A DNA stretch of 5,761 bases from positions 1 to 5,761 of the forward strand of contig JALOTI010000142.1 of assembly GCA_025457985.1 (NCBI GenBank). The letters run 5' to 3'. Source of the stretch: Leptospira sp. Its GTDB lineage: Bacteria > Spirochaetota > Leptospiria > Leptospirales > Leptospiraceae. The translations under genes were made by a program, and so were the position numbers. Positions within the stretch are counted from its first letter, which is position 1. Each line of letters begins with the position of its first letter. Shown piece after piece: positions 1-5,411 of this stretch. The notes below the pieces were generated by a model that saw nothing but the letters and a program-made list of their open reading frames with translations, ran no database searches and had not been told where the DNA came from.

Positions 1-357
1 TTCCAAAATTGTAAGATTACAACGATCAATTACATGTTTTCCTAATTTTTTAGCACCTAATACAAGTTTTTGGAAGTTTGGATTTCCTTCAGGTGCTCCG
101 CCCGTAATGTCGACTATCTCGATTCCAGGTGTTTTTTTGATGACCTCCAAACAGAGTTCGACCGTCTCCAAATCCATCATTTCGGTTCTTTTGGGAGAGG
201 CATCTACGTGGCAGTGCCGACAAGCCTGGTTACACCATTTTCCGACGTTGATTTGGAATGTTTTTATCGATCTTGCTTGGATTGTTCGTCCTACCGTATC
301 TGAGAATTTTTTACCAGAATACGATTGTAAGGCGGAAAGCTGTTCTATTACATCCAT
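1..357 (-). CDS. arsS: Arsenosugar biosynthesis radical SAM protein ArsS, N-terminal part (cut by window edge)
   Basis: Reading the minus strand from the ATG at 357-355 gives 119 codons, open to the window edge, so the C-terminal part lies outside. Residues 41-49 read WCNQACRHC, a CxxxCxxC radical SAM motif (C42, C46, C49) that binds the [4Fe-4S] cluster which cleaves S-adenosylmethionine. It is followed by HVDASPKRTEMM (50-61), then DITGGAPEGNPNF (83-95), which holds the SAM-binding glycine-rich turn, and VIDRCNLTIL (109-118). This series is characteristic of the radical SAM/Cys-rich family now named ArsS. Family members attach a 5'-deoxyadenosyl group from SAM to dimethylated arsenic, the first arsenosugar precursor; that role is family knowledge. 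The start lies 2 bp after the stop of the peroxidase-like gene and has no clear Shine-Dalgarno sequence, so translation is probably coupled. No ArsM methyltransferase is visible. The family assignment is strong; the substrate is inferred. Confidence 0.88.
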   Translation of the reverse strand, partial: MDVIEQLSALQSYSGKKFSDTVGRTIQARSIKTFQINVGKWCNQACRHCHVDASPKRTEMMDLETVELCLEVIKKTPGIEIVDITGGAPEGNPNFQKLVLGAKKLGKHVIDRCNLTILE

Positions 358-359
358 GA

Positions 360-698
360 TTAAAAGGAAAGTTCGTCGATTTTGTTCTGCATTTGTACAC
401 TATGGACCAAATTTATACCAGCCGCCATTGCTGCTGCTACATGAACAGCTTCGTTCATTTGTGCTTCATCGGCACCTTTTTGGAGTGATGTTGTTGTGTA
501 AGCATCTATGCAATACGGACATTTTAATGCATGTGCCACAGCCAGAGCGATCAATGCTTTCTCCCTTTCCGACAGAGCCCCCTCTGCCATAACGGCATTG
601 TAGTATCCAAAGAATTTATCTGCGAGGGCTGGATTGGTTCGTCCGATTTCGCCAAATTTTCCCAAGTCTTTTGCGTTGTAATAATGATTTTCTGACAT
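360..698 (-). CDS. Arsenosugar biosynthesis-associated peroxidase-like protein (AhpD/carboxymuconolactone decarboxylase fold)
   Basis: A 112-residue single-domain protein of the AhpD/CMD superfamily. The N-terminus YYNAKDLGKFGEIGR (6-20), the core EGALSEREKALIALAVAHAL (39-58), CPYCIDAYT (60-68) and EAVHVAAAMAAG (83-94) match the small AhpD-like family found beside ArsS. C60 and C63 form the CxxC redox pair and E46 lies in the conserved helix before it. In AhpD a His follows the second Cys by four residues. Here that place is Y67, and the nearest His is H86, so the proton relay must differ from AhpD. Some relatives use selenocysteine; here both positions are ordinary Cys codons and no in-frame TGA occurs. 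GGGGA at 707-703 is a usable Shine-Dalgarno sequence. The gene leads arsS by 2 bp, so the two form an operon. A redox or arsenic-handling role in arsenosugar synthesis is inferred from the pairing; the exact reaction is unknown to me. Confidence 0.87.
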   Translation of the reverse strand: MSENHYYNAKDLGKFGEIGRTNPALADKFFGYYNAVMAEGALSEREKALIALAVAHALKCPYCIDAYTTTSLQKGADEAQMNEAVHVAAAMAAGINLVHSVQMQNKIDELSF

Positions 699-741
699 CT
701 TTTCCCCGTTTTGTTTAGCCTTCTATGTTTATCTCAAGAGT

Positions 742-761
742 CAACTGAAGAGAGGCAGTTG
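742..761. repeat. Inverted repeat in the leader of the peroxidase-like gene
   Basis: CAACTG (742-747) and CAGTTG (756-761) are perfect 6-bp inverted arms around 8 bases. On the minus strand this gives an RNA hairpin in the probable 5' leader, about 45 bases before the start codon, with a pyrimidine-rich loop CCTCTCTT. It could be an operator half-pair, a leader hairpin or chance; the short stem makes it weak by itself. Confidence 0.35.
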
Positions 762-773
762 GAGCCTAATTTA

Positions 774-801
774 AAAATACAGTGATGCAGATATTGGACA
801 A
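774..801 (-). promoter_or_regulatory. Candidate sigma-70 promoter for the peroxidase-like gene and arsS
   Basis: On the minus strand TTGTCC (801-796) is followed after 16 bp by TATTTT (779-774), directly preceded by TG, as in an extended -10. Each hexamer matches the consensus at 4 of 6 positions. Transcription would begin near 767, leaving a leader of about 70 bases that includes the small hairpin at 742-761. The two boxes are overlapped by the arms of a perfect inverted repeat, which strengthens the case that this is a controlled promoter. Assigned by eye only. Confidence 0.45.
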
Positions 802-808
802 ACTGTAT
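777..808. repeat. Perfect 7-bp inverted repeat overlapping the promoter of the peroxidase-like gene/arsS (candidate operator)
   Basis: ATACAGT (777-783) and ACTGTAT (802-808) are exact inverted copies separated by 18 bp. The left arm overlaps the proposed -10 box and the right arm abuts the -35 box, the layout expected for a repressor operator. It does not match an ArsR/SmtB 12-2-12 site that I can recognise. The binding protein is unknown; the nearby AraC-family gene is one candidate. Confidence 0.5.
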
Positions 809-811
809 ACG

Positions 812-896
812 ATGGTAGATTGAATATCGATTAAATCAAAAATCTCAATCCACCATGCATATCTTGGTAGATTCGAAAAAATGTATCGAATCTACG
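812..896. repeat. Four copies of a GTAGATT-type motif in alternating orientation
   Basis: The motif appears as TGGTAGATTGA (813-823, plus), TGGTGGATTGA (855-845, minus), TGGTAGATTCG (865-875, plus) and CGTAGATTCG (896-887, minus). Neighbouring copies therefore form inverted repeats: 812-823 with 845-856 (10 of 12 matched, 21-bp loop) and 867-876 with 886-895 (10 of 10, 9-base loop). Cross-pairings such as 847-855 with 865-873 are also possible, so an RNA could fold in alternative ways. The block lies between the VOC gene and the promoter of the peroxidase-like gene. The second hairpin is 14 bases after the VOC stop, but on the minus strand it is not followed by a T run, so it is not a standard terminator. 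It may be a binding array, a 3'-end hairpin or a small repeat element. Confidence 0.55.
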
Positions 897-908
897 TTTT
901 TCACCGAC

Positions 909-1289
909 TCATTTCATCGAGTTCAGACCGATTTTGTTTCCTTCTGTGTCTTCGCAGATCGTAACAAATCCAAATTCCCCTATAGAAAATTTTGGACGGA
1001 TGATTTTTCCACCCGCAGAGTTTACTTTTTTTTCTGTAAGGGCACAATCATCTACGCTGAAATAGATCAAACTGCCGCCTCCACCTGGCTTTGCATAGGC
1101 GGACTTAACAAGAGCCCCGGAAGCTCCGTATGCGTTTCGATCTCCCTCAAACGCATACATCTGGGTTTCGCCTGTTGGGTCCTTTAATTCAACCAAGTCT
1201 TGTTCAAAGACTTTCTCATAGAATTTTTTTGCTCGTTTTAAATCGTCGACATAGATATCGAACCACCCTATTGCATTGGGATTTGACAT
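909..1289 (-). CDS. VOC (glyoxalase/bleomycin resistance) family protein, PA1353-like, lacking histidines
   Basis: A 126-residue protein with two VOC half-modules. The first starts IGWFDIYVDDLKRAKKFYEK (7-26) and reaches about residue 62 (YGASGALVK, 54-62). The second runs from SLIYFSVDDCALTEKKV (73-89) to GNKIGLNSM (117-125). GGKIIRPK (93-100) and IGEFGFV (103-109) are typical of the VOC group whose members begin NPxGWFEIYV. The protein has no histidine at all, so the usual His/Glu metal site cannot form: D11 stands in the first ligand region and N123 where relatives, as I recall them, often have His. Catalysis as a glyoxalase or dioxygenase is therefore doubtful, and a binding role is possible. 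The ATG at 1289 has AAGGTAGG upstream. It follows the AraC gene by 80 bp with no clear promoter or terminator between. The fold is confident; the function is unknown. Confidence 0.83.
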   Translation of the reverse strand: MSNPNAIGWFDIYVDDLKRAKKFYEKVFEQDLVELKDPTGETQMYAFEGDRNAYGASGALVKSAYAKPGGGGSLIYFSVDDCALTEKKVNSAGGKIIRPKFSIGEFGFVTICEDTEGNKIGLNSMK

Positions 1290-1369
1290 AAACTAAACCT
1301 ACCTTGTTTAAAGTATTTGTTGAAGTTAATATCAGTGTAACTTACTGCAGAGGATTGGTATTGTAGAAA

Positions 1370-2110
1370 TCAGACATCAAAATGTTTGAAGTATTCTTTT
1401 GGAGTATAACCAGTAATTTTTTTAAACGAATGAATGAAATGAGACTGGTCCACATAATGATCTAAATAATTGCCTTTGAAAGATTTTTGCAGTCTTAAGA
1501 TTTTTAAAAGATCGTGAGGTGAAAAACCGGTACTTTGTTTGATTTTACGTTGCAATTGTCTGGGTGAGAGATTTACACTCGCGGCCATCTCTTCTACGGA
1601 TTCAATCTCATCTATATCCAAAAGGATGCGGCTAAGTGTTTCGTTGTGATTTATAATTCCTTCTTTCCAAAGTTTCGAAACGAGATTCGAAAAAATGGGG
1701 AAATAGTCCGGAAACGCCAAATCTTTCAAACTTTTTGCTGTATTTACCAACGGCAAATCACCGTTATATGGTGTATCGACGAAGCCGTAATAAATCTCAC
1801 TCGGATTTCCGTTCCACATTCCAGGTAACAGTTGAACTCCGGCATAGTGAAACCATTTTCCAAGGTTTAGGGCAACATATTCTGTCTTTCGCATAGTTAT
1901 CGCCGCAATTTTTGGATCTAGTACGTTGAATAAAATATTTACACAGGCATCGGGAATTACATGCAAAACAAAATCTTCATTTAATTGATGATTGGTTTTG
2001 ATTTCCCAAAAATTATGGACTAGATGTTTGAATTCCTGAGGTGGCTCGATTTCAGAAAAACGAACCCCTGTTGTATTTTTGTGGATTCCATCTTTGACGG
2101 GATCATACAT
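1370..2110 (-). CDS. AraC-family transcriptional regulator with a compact second HTH
   Basis: A 246-residue DNA-binding regulator. The N-terminal two thirds (about 15-130) carry FKHLVHNFWEIK (27-38), VIPDACVNILFNV (51-63) and YAGVQLLPGMW (89-99), a sensor-domain pattern common in AraC proteins that resemble DUF6597. The first HTH is at about 170-191 (VEEMAASVNLSPRQLQRKIK) followed by TGFSPHDLLKILRLQKSF (194-211). The second HTH is represented by YVDQSHFIHSFKKITGYTP (219-237). Only about seven residues (KGNYLDH) separate RLQKSF from YVDQSHF, where AraC proteins normally have about 15-20, including the first helix of HTH2. The start lies 12 bp after the stop of the hydratase gene and lacks a clear Shine-Dalgarno sequence, suggesting cotranscription and coupling with the fatty-acid genes. 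It may control its own operon, the VOC gene or the arsenosugar genes; the target and ligand are unknown. Confidence 0.9.
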   Translation of the reverse strand: MYDPVKDGIHKNTTGVRFSEIEPPQEFKHLVHNFWEIKTNHQLNEDFVLHVIPDACVNILFNVLDPKIAAITMRKTEYVALNLGKWFHYAGVQLLPGMWNGNPSEIYYGFVDTPYNGDLPLVNTAKSLKDLAFPDYFPIFSNLVSKLWKEGIINHNETLSRILLDIDEIESVEEMAASVNLSPRQLQRKIKQSTGFSPHDLLKILRLQKSFKGNYLDHYVDQSHFIHSFKKITGYTPKEYFKHFDV

Positions 2111-2122
2111 TTTTGAAATATG

Positions 2123-2899
2123 TTACGTCAGAAATTTTGGTCTTCGTTTTTCGATGAGAGATAAAAACCCTTCTTGTCCATCAGGTGATAAGATCACTTT
2201 TGTAAATAGATCTGCATCCGACGAAAACAATGCTTCCATTTGAGAACGATACGGCTCCCTCATGGCAGACTTCATTCCACGACTTGAATTGTAAGTAAGT
2301 TTGGAAAGTGATTCCGCAAATTTCAGGGATTGAGGAAATAAATCCTCTGCAGAAAAAAGTTCATCTACAAGTCCGATTTCTTTAGCTTCTGGGCCCTTCA
2401 TCTGTTTGCCTGTAAAAAGTAGATCACGAGTTGCTGTAACACCCACTAAAGCCTGTAAAACTACGGTAGGTATGGACGGAAAATTGAGACCAACAATGGC
2501 TTCGGAAAATCCAATCCTTCCGCCCTTGTCTACCATGTATCGGTAATCAGAGAATAATGCGAAGACGGCTCCTGCCGCCATACAATGTCCATTGATCACA
2601 GCGATAGTTGGAACGGGGAAGTGAAAGTATGTCTGAGCTGTTCGTAACAACTGTTCAACGGACTTTCTTACATCAGCCTCTGACTTTCCATACATCAGGG
2701 TTGGTTCAATTCCATTTGAAAAGAACTGAGCCTGGGCAGACGTAAAAAGTAAAACTCGCAAATCTGGATTGTTTGCGTGTTTGTTTAGAATTTCTTGGAA
2801 AAGGACAAACGCTTCAAAATCAAATGTGTTTTTTTCATTGGACTGCATCTTGATTTCCAAGATGCGGTCTCCATGAAAGATTTCAGCAAAAGGAGTCAT
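2123..2899 (-). CDS. Enoyl-CoA hydratase/isomerase family protein (crotonase fold)
   Basis: A 258-residue crotonase-superfamily enzyme of the usual length for a single-domain enoyl-CoA hydratase. Two oxyanion-hole segments are visible: FFSNGIEP (59-66) and INGHCMAAGAVFALFSDYRY (102-121), with A109-G110 as the backbone donors. IGFSEAIVGLNFPSIPT (129-145) contains E133, aligned with the first catalytic Glu of hydratases. At the second Glu site the sequence ATRDLLFTG (156-164) appears to place D159, so hydratase chemistry may be altered and a delta3-delta2 isomerase or another crotonase reaction is possible. The C-terminal PDGQEGFLSLIEKRRPKF (239-256) is typical of the family. It starts 1 bp after the acyl-CoA synthetase stop (TAGTATG) without its own Shine-Dalgarno sequence, so it is translated by coupling. 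Placement next to an acyl-CoA synthetase points to fatty-acid beta-oxidation or unsaturated fatty-acid handling. Confidence 0.88.
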   Translation of the reverse strand: MTPFAEIFHGDRILEIKMQSNEKNTFDFEAFVLFQEILNKHANNPDLRVLLFTSAQAQFFSNGIEPTLMYGKSEADVRKSVEQLLRTAQTYFHFPVPTIAVINGHCMAAGAVFALFSDYRYMVDKGGRIGFSEAIVGLNFPSIPTVVLQALVGVTATRDLLFTGKQMKGPEAKEIGLVDELFSAEDLFPQSLKFAESLSKLTYNSSRGMKSAMREPYRSQMEALFSSDADLFTKVILSPDGQEGFLSLIEKRRPKFLT

Positions 2900-2900
2900 A

Positions 2901-4949
2901 CTAACTGTTTTTGTAGAGCTCCAGAATTCTGTCTTTGTATTTTTCTGTAATTACGTGACGCTTCATCTTCATTAGGTTTGTGAGTTCATCACCAACTTCA
3001 AATGGTTTAGTCACGAGAGTTACATATTGTACTTGTTCAAAATTTTTGAATCCAGTTTTGACACTGTTGTAGTTTCGAACTTCTTTTTTGTAAAAATCTA
3101 CAACCTTCGGGTTTGCAATCAACTTCTCAGGTTTTGTATCGGTGATTCCATTTTCTTCAGCCCACGGAACCAACATATCAAAATCAGGAACAATGATGGC
3201 ACCGAGCACTTTTTGGTCTTGGCCAACTACCATCGACTGTTTGATATAAGGTGATTCATCGATTTTATTTTCGATTGGAACTGGCTCTACGTTTTCACCT
3301 CCAAGTAACACAATGGTGTCTTTGGCACGACCAGTTAGAGTGATGGTTTTTTTGAAATTCACCATACCTATATCGCCCGTGTTCATCCAACCATCTACGA
3401 TTGTCTTTTTGGTAACGTCCGGATTTTTATAGTAACCCTTCATGATCTGTGGTCCTTTGAGGTGGACAACTCCCTTAACGCCCATCTTTCCGCTCAAGAT
3501 ATTGCGTTTGTCATCGATATGGCAGAGAACATTTCCGGATTCGTCACGAATTTGAACTTGGCTGAGTTGGACAACATCCCCAACAGAACCCATAATGGGT
3601 CGATCAAAGGTTCTAGCTGAGATCACAGGACCCGTTTCTGTCATTCCATATCCTTCCAAAACCGTAATCCCAATATCCATAAAGAAAGCATCCACGTGTT
3701 TTTGTAGAGCGCCTCCACCAGAAAGTGTAGCCCGTAGGTGACCACCAGTTGCTTGTCGGATTTTGGACAATACAATTCGGTCCAGAGTCAATGAGTTAAA
3801 GAGAACACCAAGACCCGCTAGAACGTATAGCGGAGTCTTTAACGCACTTCCCTCGGGTACAACAAACAGCGCCGCCAGTAGTGAAATAGCTGTTACCGTA
3901 AAGGGACCAGTTAGTAAAAGTTTTAAAATCGAAACTAGTCCCAAAAATAGGGATTGGATTGGATTTCTTCCTTCGTAGTCTACTTCGAGTCCTTTTAAAA
4001 AACGAATCGATGCATAGTAGTGTTTTGAAAAGAAGTAAGCCACATTGAATAGAAGCCTTCTAACGGGTGGAGTTTGTTTAGGATCATTGATCTTTGTATA
4101 AATTCCATTGTAGATACTTTCCCAAACCCTTGGTGCAGAAGCCATAAAGGTTGGTCTTGCTTTCTGAATATCGTTCCGTAATTCCGTAACCTTCGTGTAA
4201 TACGTAGAACCGCCGTTAATGATGGCAAAGTATTCCACCACTCTTTCGAAGATATGCCAAACAGGAAGAATGGAAAGCATACGATCGTCAGGTGAAACCT
4301 TTGCAACCTTGGGAACCACATAGTGCATTTGGTGGATCATATTGGAATGCATAAGCATCACTCCCTTTGGCATTCCAGTTGTTCCCGAAGTATAAATTAA
4401 AGTGAAGAGATCATCAGGTTTGATTCCAGCCATTCTCTTCTCAGCTTCCTTTTTGCCTTTGGCTCGAAGGTCGCGACCTTTTTTGAGGAGGTCCTGGAAG
4501 TGAACGAGTCCCGCACTGGCTTTCAGTTTGGAATCTTTGTCCATAATGATAATGGTCTTAACAGTCTTTAGCTGCGATTTGTTATTTTTGAACTTTTCGT
4601 AAACCTTGTCGTTTTCGAGAAAGACAACCTTTGCTTCCGAGTGGTTCAGAATATAGACAATTTCTGAATCTGTGATATCCGAGCCTCTAGGAACATTGGC
4701 ACAACCAGCTAAGAGAACCGCACAGTCCGCAACAATCCATTCCACCCGGTTGTCGGCGAGCACTCCCACATGGTCTCTAGCCTTAACACCCAAGTCAACG
4801 AGGGCCTCAGCTAAAGCTAAACCGTCTTCGTAGAGCTCTTTATACGTGAGGGCTGTGTATTCCTTCTGTGCGTTTTTATACCAGAACGCGGGTCTAGGTC
4901 CGAATTTTTCGGCGGATTCTTTATAAACTTCTGCAAGGTTGTTTGCCAT
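2901..4949 (-). CDS. Long-chain fatty acid-CoA ligase (AMP-binding) with hydrophobic insert
   Basis: A 682-residue adenylate-forming enzyme that converts fatty acid, ATP and CoA to acyl-CoA, AMP and pyrophosphate. The phosphate-binding loop is [13 protein letters not shown] (185-197). Other core motifs are [10 protein letters not shown] (227-236), LSGGGAL (409-415), [12 protein letters not shown] (431-442), GWMNTGDIG (520-528), [17 protein letters not shown] (540-556) and [12 protein letters not shown] (656-667), where K661 or K663 is the likely catalytic lysine. It resembles the FadD15/eukaryotic-type long-chain ligases, usually about 600 residues. The excess is a hydrophobic insert at about 332-388 with two candidate membrane helices (about 350-364 and 373-387) joined by a turn around PEGSALKTP, preceded by another greasy segment (332-347). 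This suggests membrane anchoring of the otherwise soluble enzyme. GGAGAG (4957-4952) is a good Shine-Dalgarno sequence. It is the first gene of a run with the hydratase and AraC genes. Chain-length preference cannot be read from the sequence. Confidence 0.93.
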   Translation of the reverse strand: MANNLAEVYKESAEKFGPRPAFWYKNAQKEYTALTYKELYEDGLALAEALVDLGVKARDHVGVLADNRVEWIVADCAVLLAGCANVPRGSDITDSEIVYILNHSEAKVVFLENDKVYEKFKNNKSQLKTVKTIIIMDKDSKLKASAGLVHFQDLLKKGRDLRAKGKKEAEKRMAGIKPDDLFTLIYTSGTTGMPKGVMLMHSNMIHQMHYVVPKVAKVSPDDRMLSILPVWHIFERVVEYFAIINGGSTYYTKVTELRNDIQKARPTFMASAPRVWESIYNGIYTKINDPKQTPPVRRLLFNVAYFFSKHYYASIRFLKGLEVDYEGRNPIQSLFLGLVSILKLLLTGPFTVTAISLLAALFVVPEGSALKTPLYVLAGLGVLFNSLTLDRIVLSKIRQATGGHLRATLSGGGALQKHVDAFFMDIGITVLEGYGMTETGPVISARTFDRPIMGSVGDVVQLSQVQIRDESGNVLCHIDDKRNILSGKMGVKGVVHLKGPQIMKGYYKNPDVTKKTIVDGWMNTGDIGMVNFKKTITLTGRAKDTIVLLGGENVEPVPIENKIDESPYIKQSMVVGQDQKVLGAIIVPDFDMLVPWAEENGITDTKPEKLIANPKVVDFYKKEVRNYNSVKTGFKNFEQVQYVTLVTKPFEVGDELTNLMKMKRHVITEKYKDRILELYKNS

Positions 4950-4958
4950 ATCTCTCCA

Positions 4959-4996
4959 TCTAAAAGCGGTCTTTAGGATATTGTCAAACTTTTAGA
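4959..4996. repeat. Perfect 8-bp inverted repeat centred on the acyl-CoA synthetase -10 box (candidate operator)
   Basis: TCTAAAAG (4959-4966) and CTTTTAGA (4989-4996) are exact inverted copies with 22 bp between. The centre (4977.5) falls in the middle of the proposed -10 box, and the arms are 30 bp apart, about three turns of DNA, so a dimeric protein could bind both on one face. This is a plausible operator for a fatty-acid-responsive repressor; the regulator is not identified. The left arm would also be in the short mRNA leader. Confidence 0.5.
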
Positions 4997-5003
4997 CGGT
5001 CAA
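4975..5003 (-). promoter_or_regulatory. Sigma-70 promoter of the acyl-CoA synthetase operon
   Basis: On the minus strand TTGACC (5003-4998) and TATCCT (4980-4975) are separated by exactly 17 bp. The -35 box matches the consensus at 5 of 6 positions and the -10 box at 4 of 6. Transcription would start near 4968, giving a leader of about 19 bases with the Shine-Dalgarno GGAGAG at 4957-4952. It is placed 27 bp after the stop of the upstream small gene, so the synthetase operon can be transcribed independently of it. Confidence 0.6.
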
Positions 5004-5030
5004 GAGATTTTTGCAGATTTTAGAATCGGT

Positions 5031-5243
5031 TTAGTCCCAAATAAAATTATCGCGCTGAGCCGATTTTTTGAGGTGGCGTTTACGGATTTCTTTGAGTTTC
5101 TTCATCTGTTCTAGATTGAGGAGATTGCGAGCTACAAGGCCTTTTTTAGGGAGAAGGGAATTGTCGTCCGTATTTGCGTAAAACTGGTTTGTGCGGGCAA
5201 AAGAGCTTTTAAACTCTAGGTTCATTTCGGGATAAAAATCCAT
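5031..5243 (-). CDS. Small basic hypothetical protein (70 residues)
   Basis: I do not recognise this protein. The reading frame is convincing because the ATG at 5243 is preceded by a near-perfect Shine-Dalgarno GGAGG (5254-5250) with a 6-base spacer. The N-terminal 30 residues are polar and aromatic (MDFYPEMNLEFKSSF at 1-15, NTDDNS at 24-29). The C-terminal half is strongly basic and probably one amphipathic helix (LNLEQMKKLKEIRKRHLKK, 42-60), ending in DNFIWD. There is no signal peptide, membrane segment or Cys. The basic helix could bind nucleic acid or acidic lipid, but that is only a guess. It precedes the acyl-CoA synthetase by 81 bp, within which that gene's own promoter lies, and no strong terminator follows it. 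It diverges from the small plus-strand gene at 5412. Confidence 0.72.
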   Translation of the reverse strand: MDFYPEMNLEFKSSFARTNQFYANTDDNSLLPKKGLVARNLLNLEQMKKLKEIRKRHLKKSAQRDNFIWD

Positions 5244-5249
5244 GGTAAG

Positions 5250-5254
5250 CCTCC
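5250..5254 (-). promoter_or_regulatory. Strong Shine-Dalgarno of the 70-residue small gene
   Basis: GGAGG on the minus strand lies 6 bases before the ATG at 5243-5241. It is the best ribosome binding site in the window and decides both the reality and the start of this short gene, favouring M1 over M7. Confidence 0.75.
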
Positions 5255-5356
5255 GTGCTTGTTGGTTCGTGGGGTTTTTTTATGTAAGAAGTTTCCGCCG
5301 TCCGTGGCAGTTATCCTTTCCCCGATATGAGTATCGTGAGTACTGGAAAATCCTTT

Positions 5357-5407
5357 AGCAAAAAAAATTGCTTGTACTATTTTTTTTTCTCTGATTATTG
5401 GTACAAG
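5357..5407. repeat. A/T-tract region with two inverted repeats in the divergent intergenic space
   Basis: AGCAA (5357-5361) and TTGCT (5368-5372) flank six A residues. Overlapping this, CTTGTAC (5371-5377) and GTACAAG (5401-5407) form a perfect 7-bp inverted repeat whose arms are 30 bp apart, ending 4 bases before the plus-strand ATG at 5412. Between them is a run of nine T. A possible plus-strand promoter, TTGTAC (5372-5377), 17 bp, TTATTG (5395-5400), lies inside the repeat, so the dyad could be an operator. The A and T tracts may bend the DNA. A further short dyad, CGATA/TATCG, is at 5323-5336. No clear promoter for the minus-strand small gene was found. Confidence 0.4.
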
Positions 5408-5411
5408 ATTT

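Noticed and set aside
510..521. Selenocysteine in the CxxC motif of the peroxidase-like protein
   Set aside because: Some relatives are selenoproteins, but both positions here are ordinary Cys codons and there is no in-frame TGA.
107..592. Plus-strand open frame of 161 codons across the arsS/peroxidase-like junction
   Set aside because: It lies opposite two clearly recognised genes, and its composition (many Cys, Ser, Leu, His) is that of a shadow frame.
867..895. Rho-independent terminator for the VOC gene
   Set aside because: The 10-bp stem is good, but on the minus strand the bases after it are CAAGAT, with no T run; the T run is on the opposite side, where no plus-strand gene would use it.
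855..1187. Plus-strand open frame of 110 codons opposite the VOC gene
   Set aside because: It is antisense to a recognisable VOC protein, rich in Cys/Phe/Ser as shadow frames are, and its start lies in the repeat block with no ribosome site.
909..1289. VOC protein as an ArsI C-As lyase
   Set aside because: ArsI needs His/His/Glu metal ligands and a vicinal cysteine pair. This protein has no His, and its two Cys (C82, C112) are far apart.
1290..1369. Promoter between the AraC and VOC genes
   Set aside because: TTACAC and TACTTT on the minus strand are 19 bp apart and poorly matched, so I could not support a promoter here.
3995..4321. Second minus-strand open frame of 108 codons within the acyl-CoA synthetase gene
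   Set aside because: It is an out-of-frame shadow inside a gene with all catalytic motifs in the main frame.
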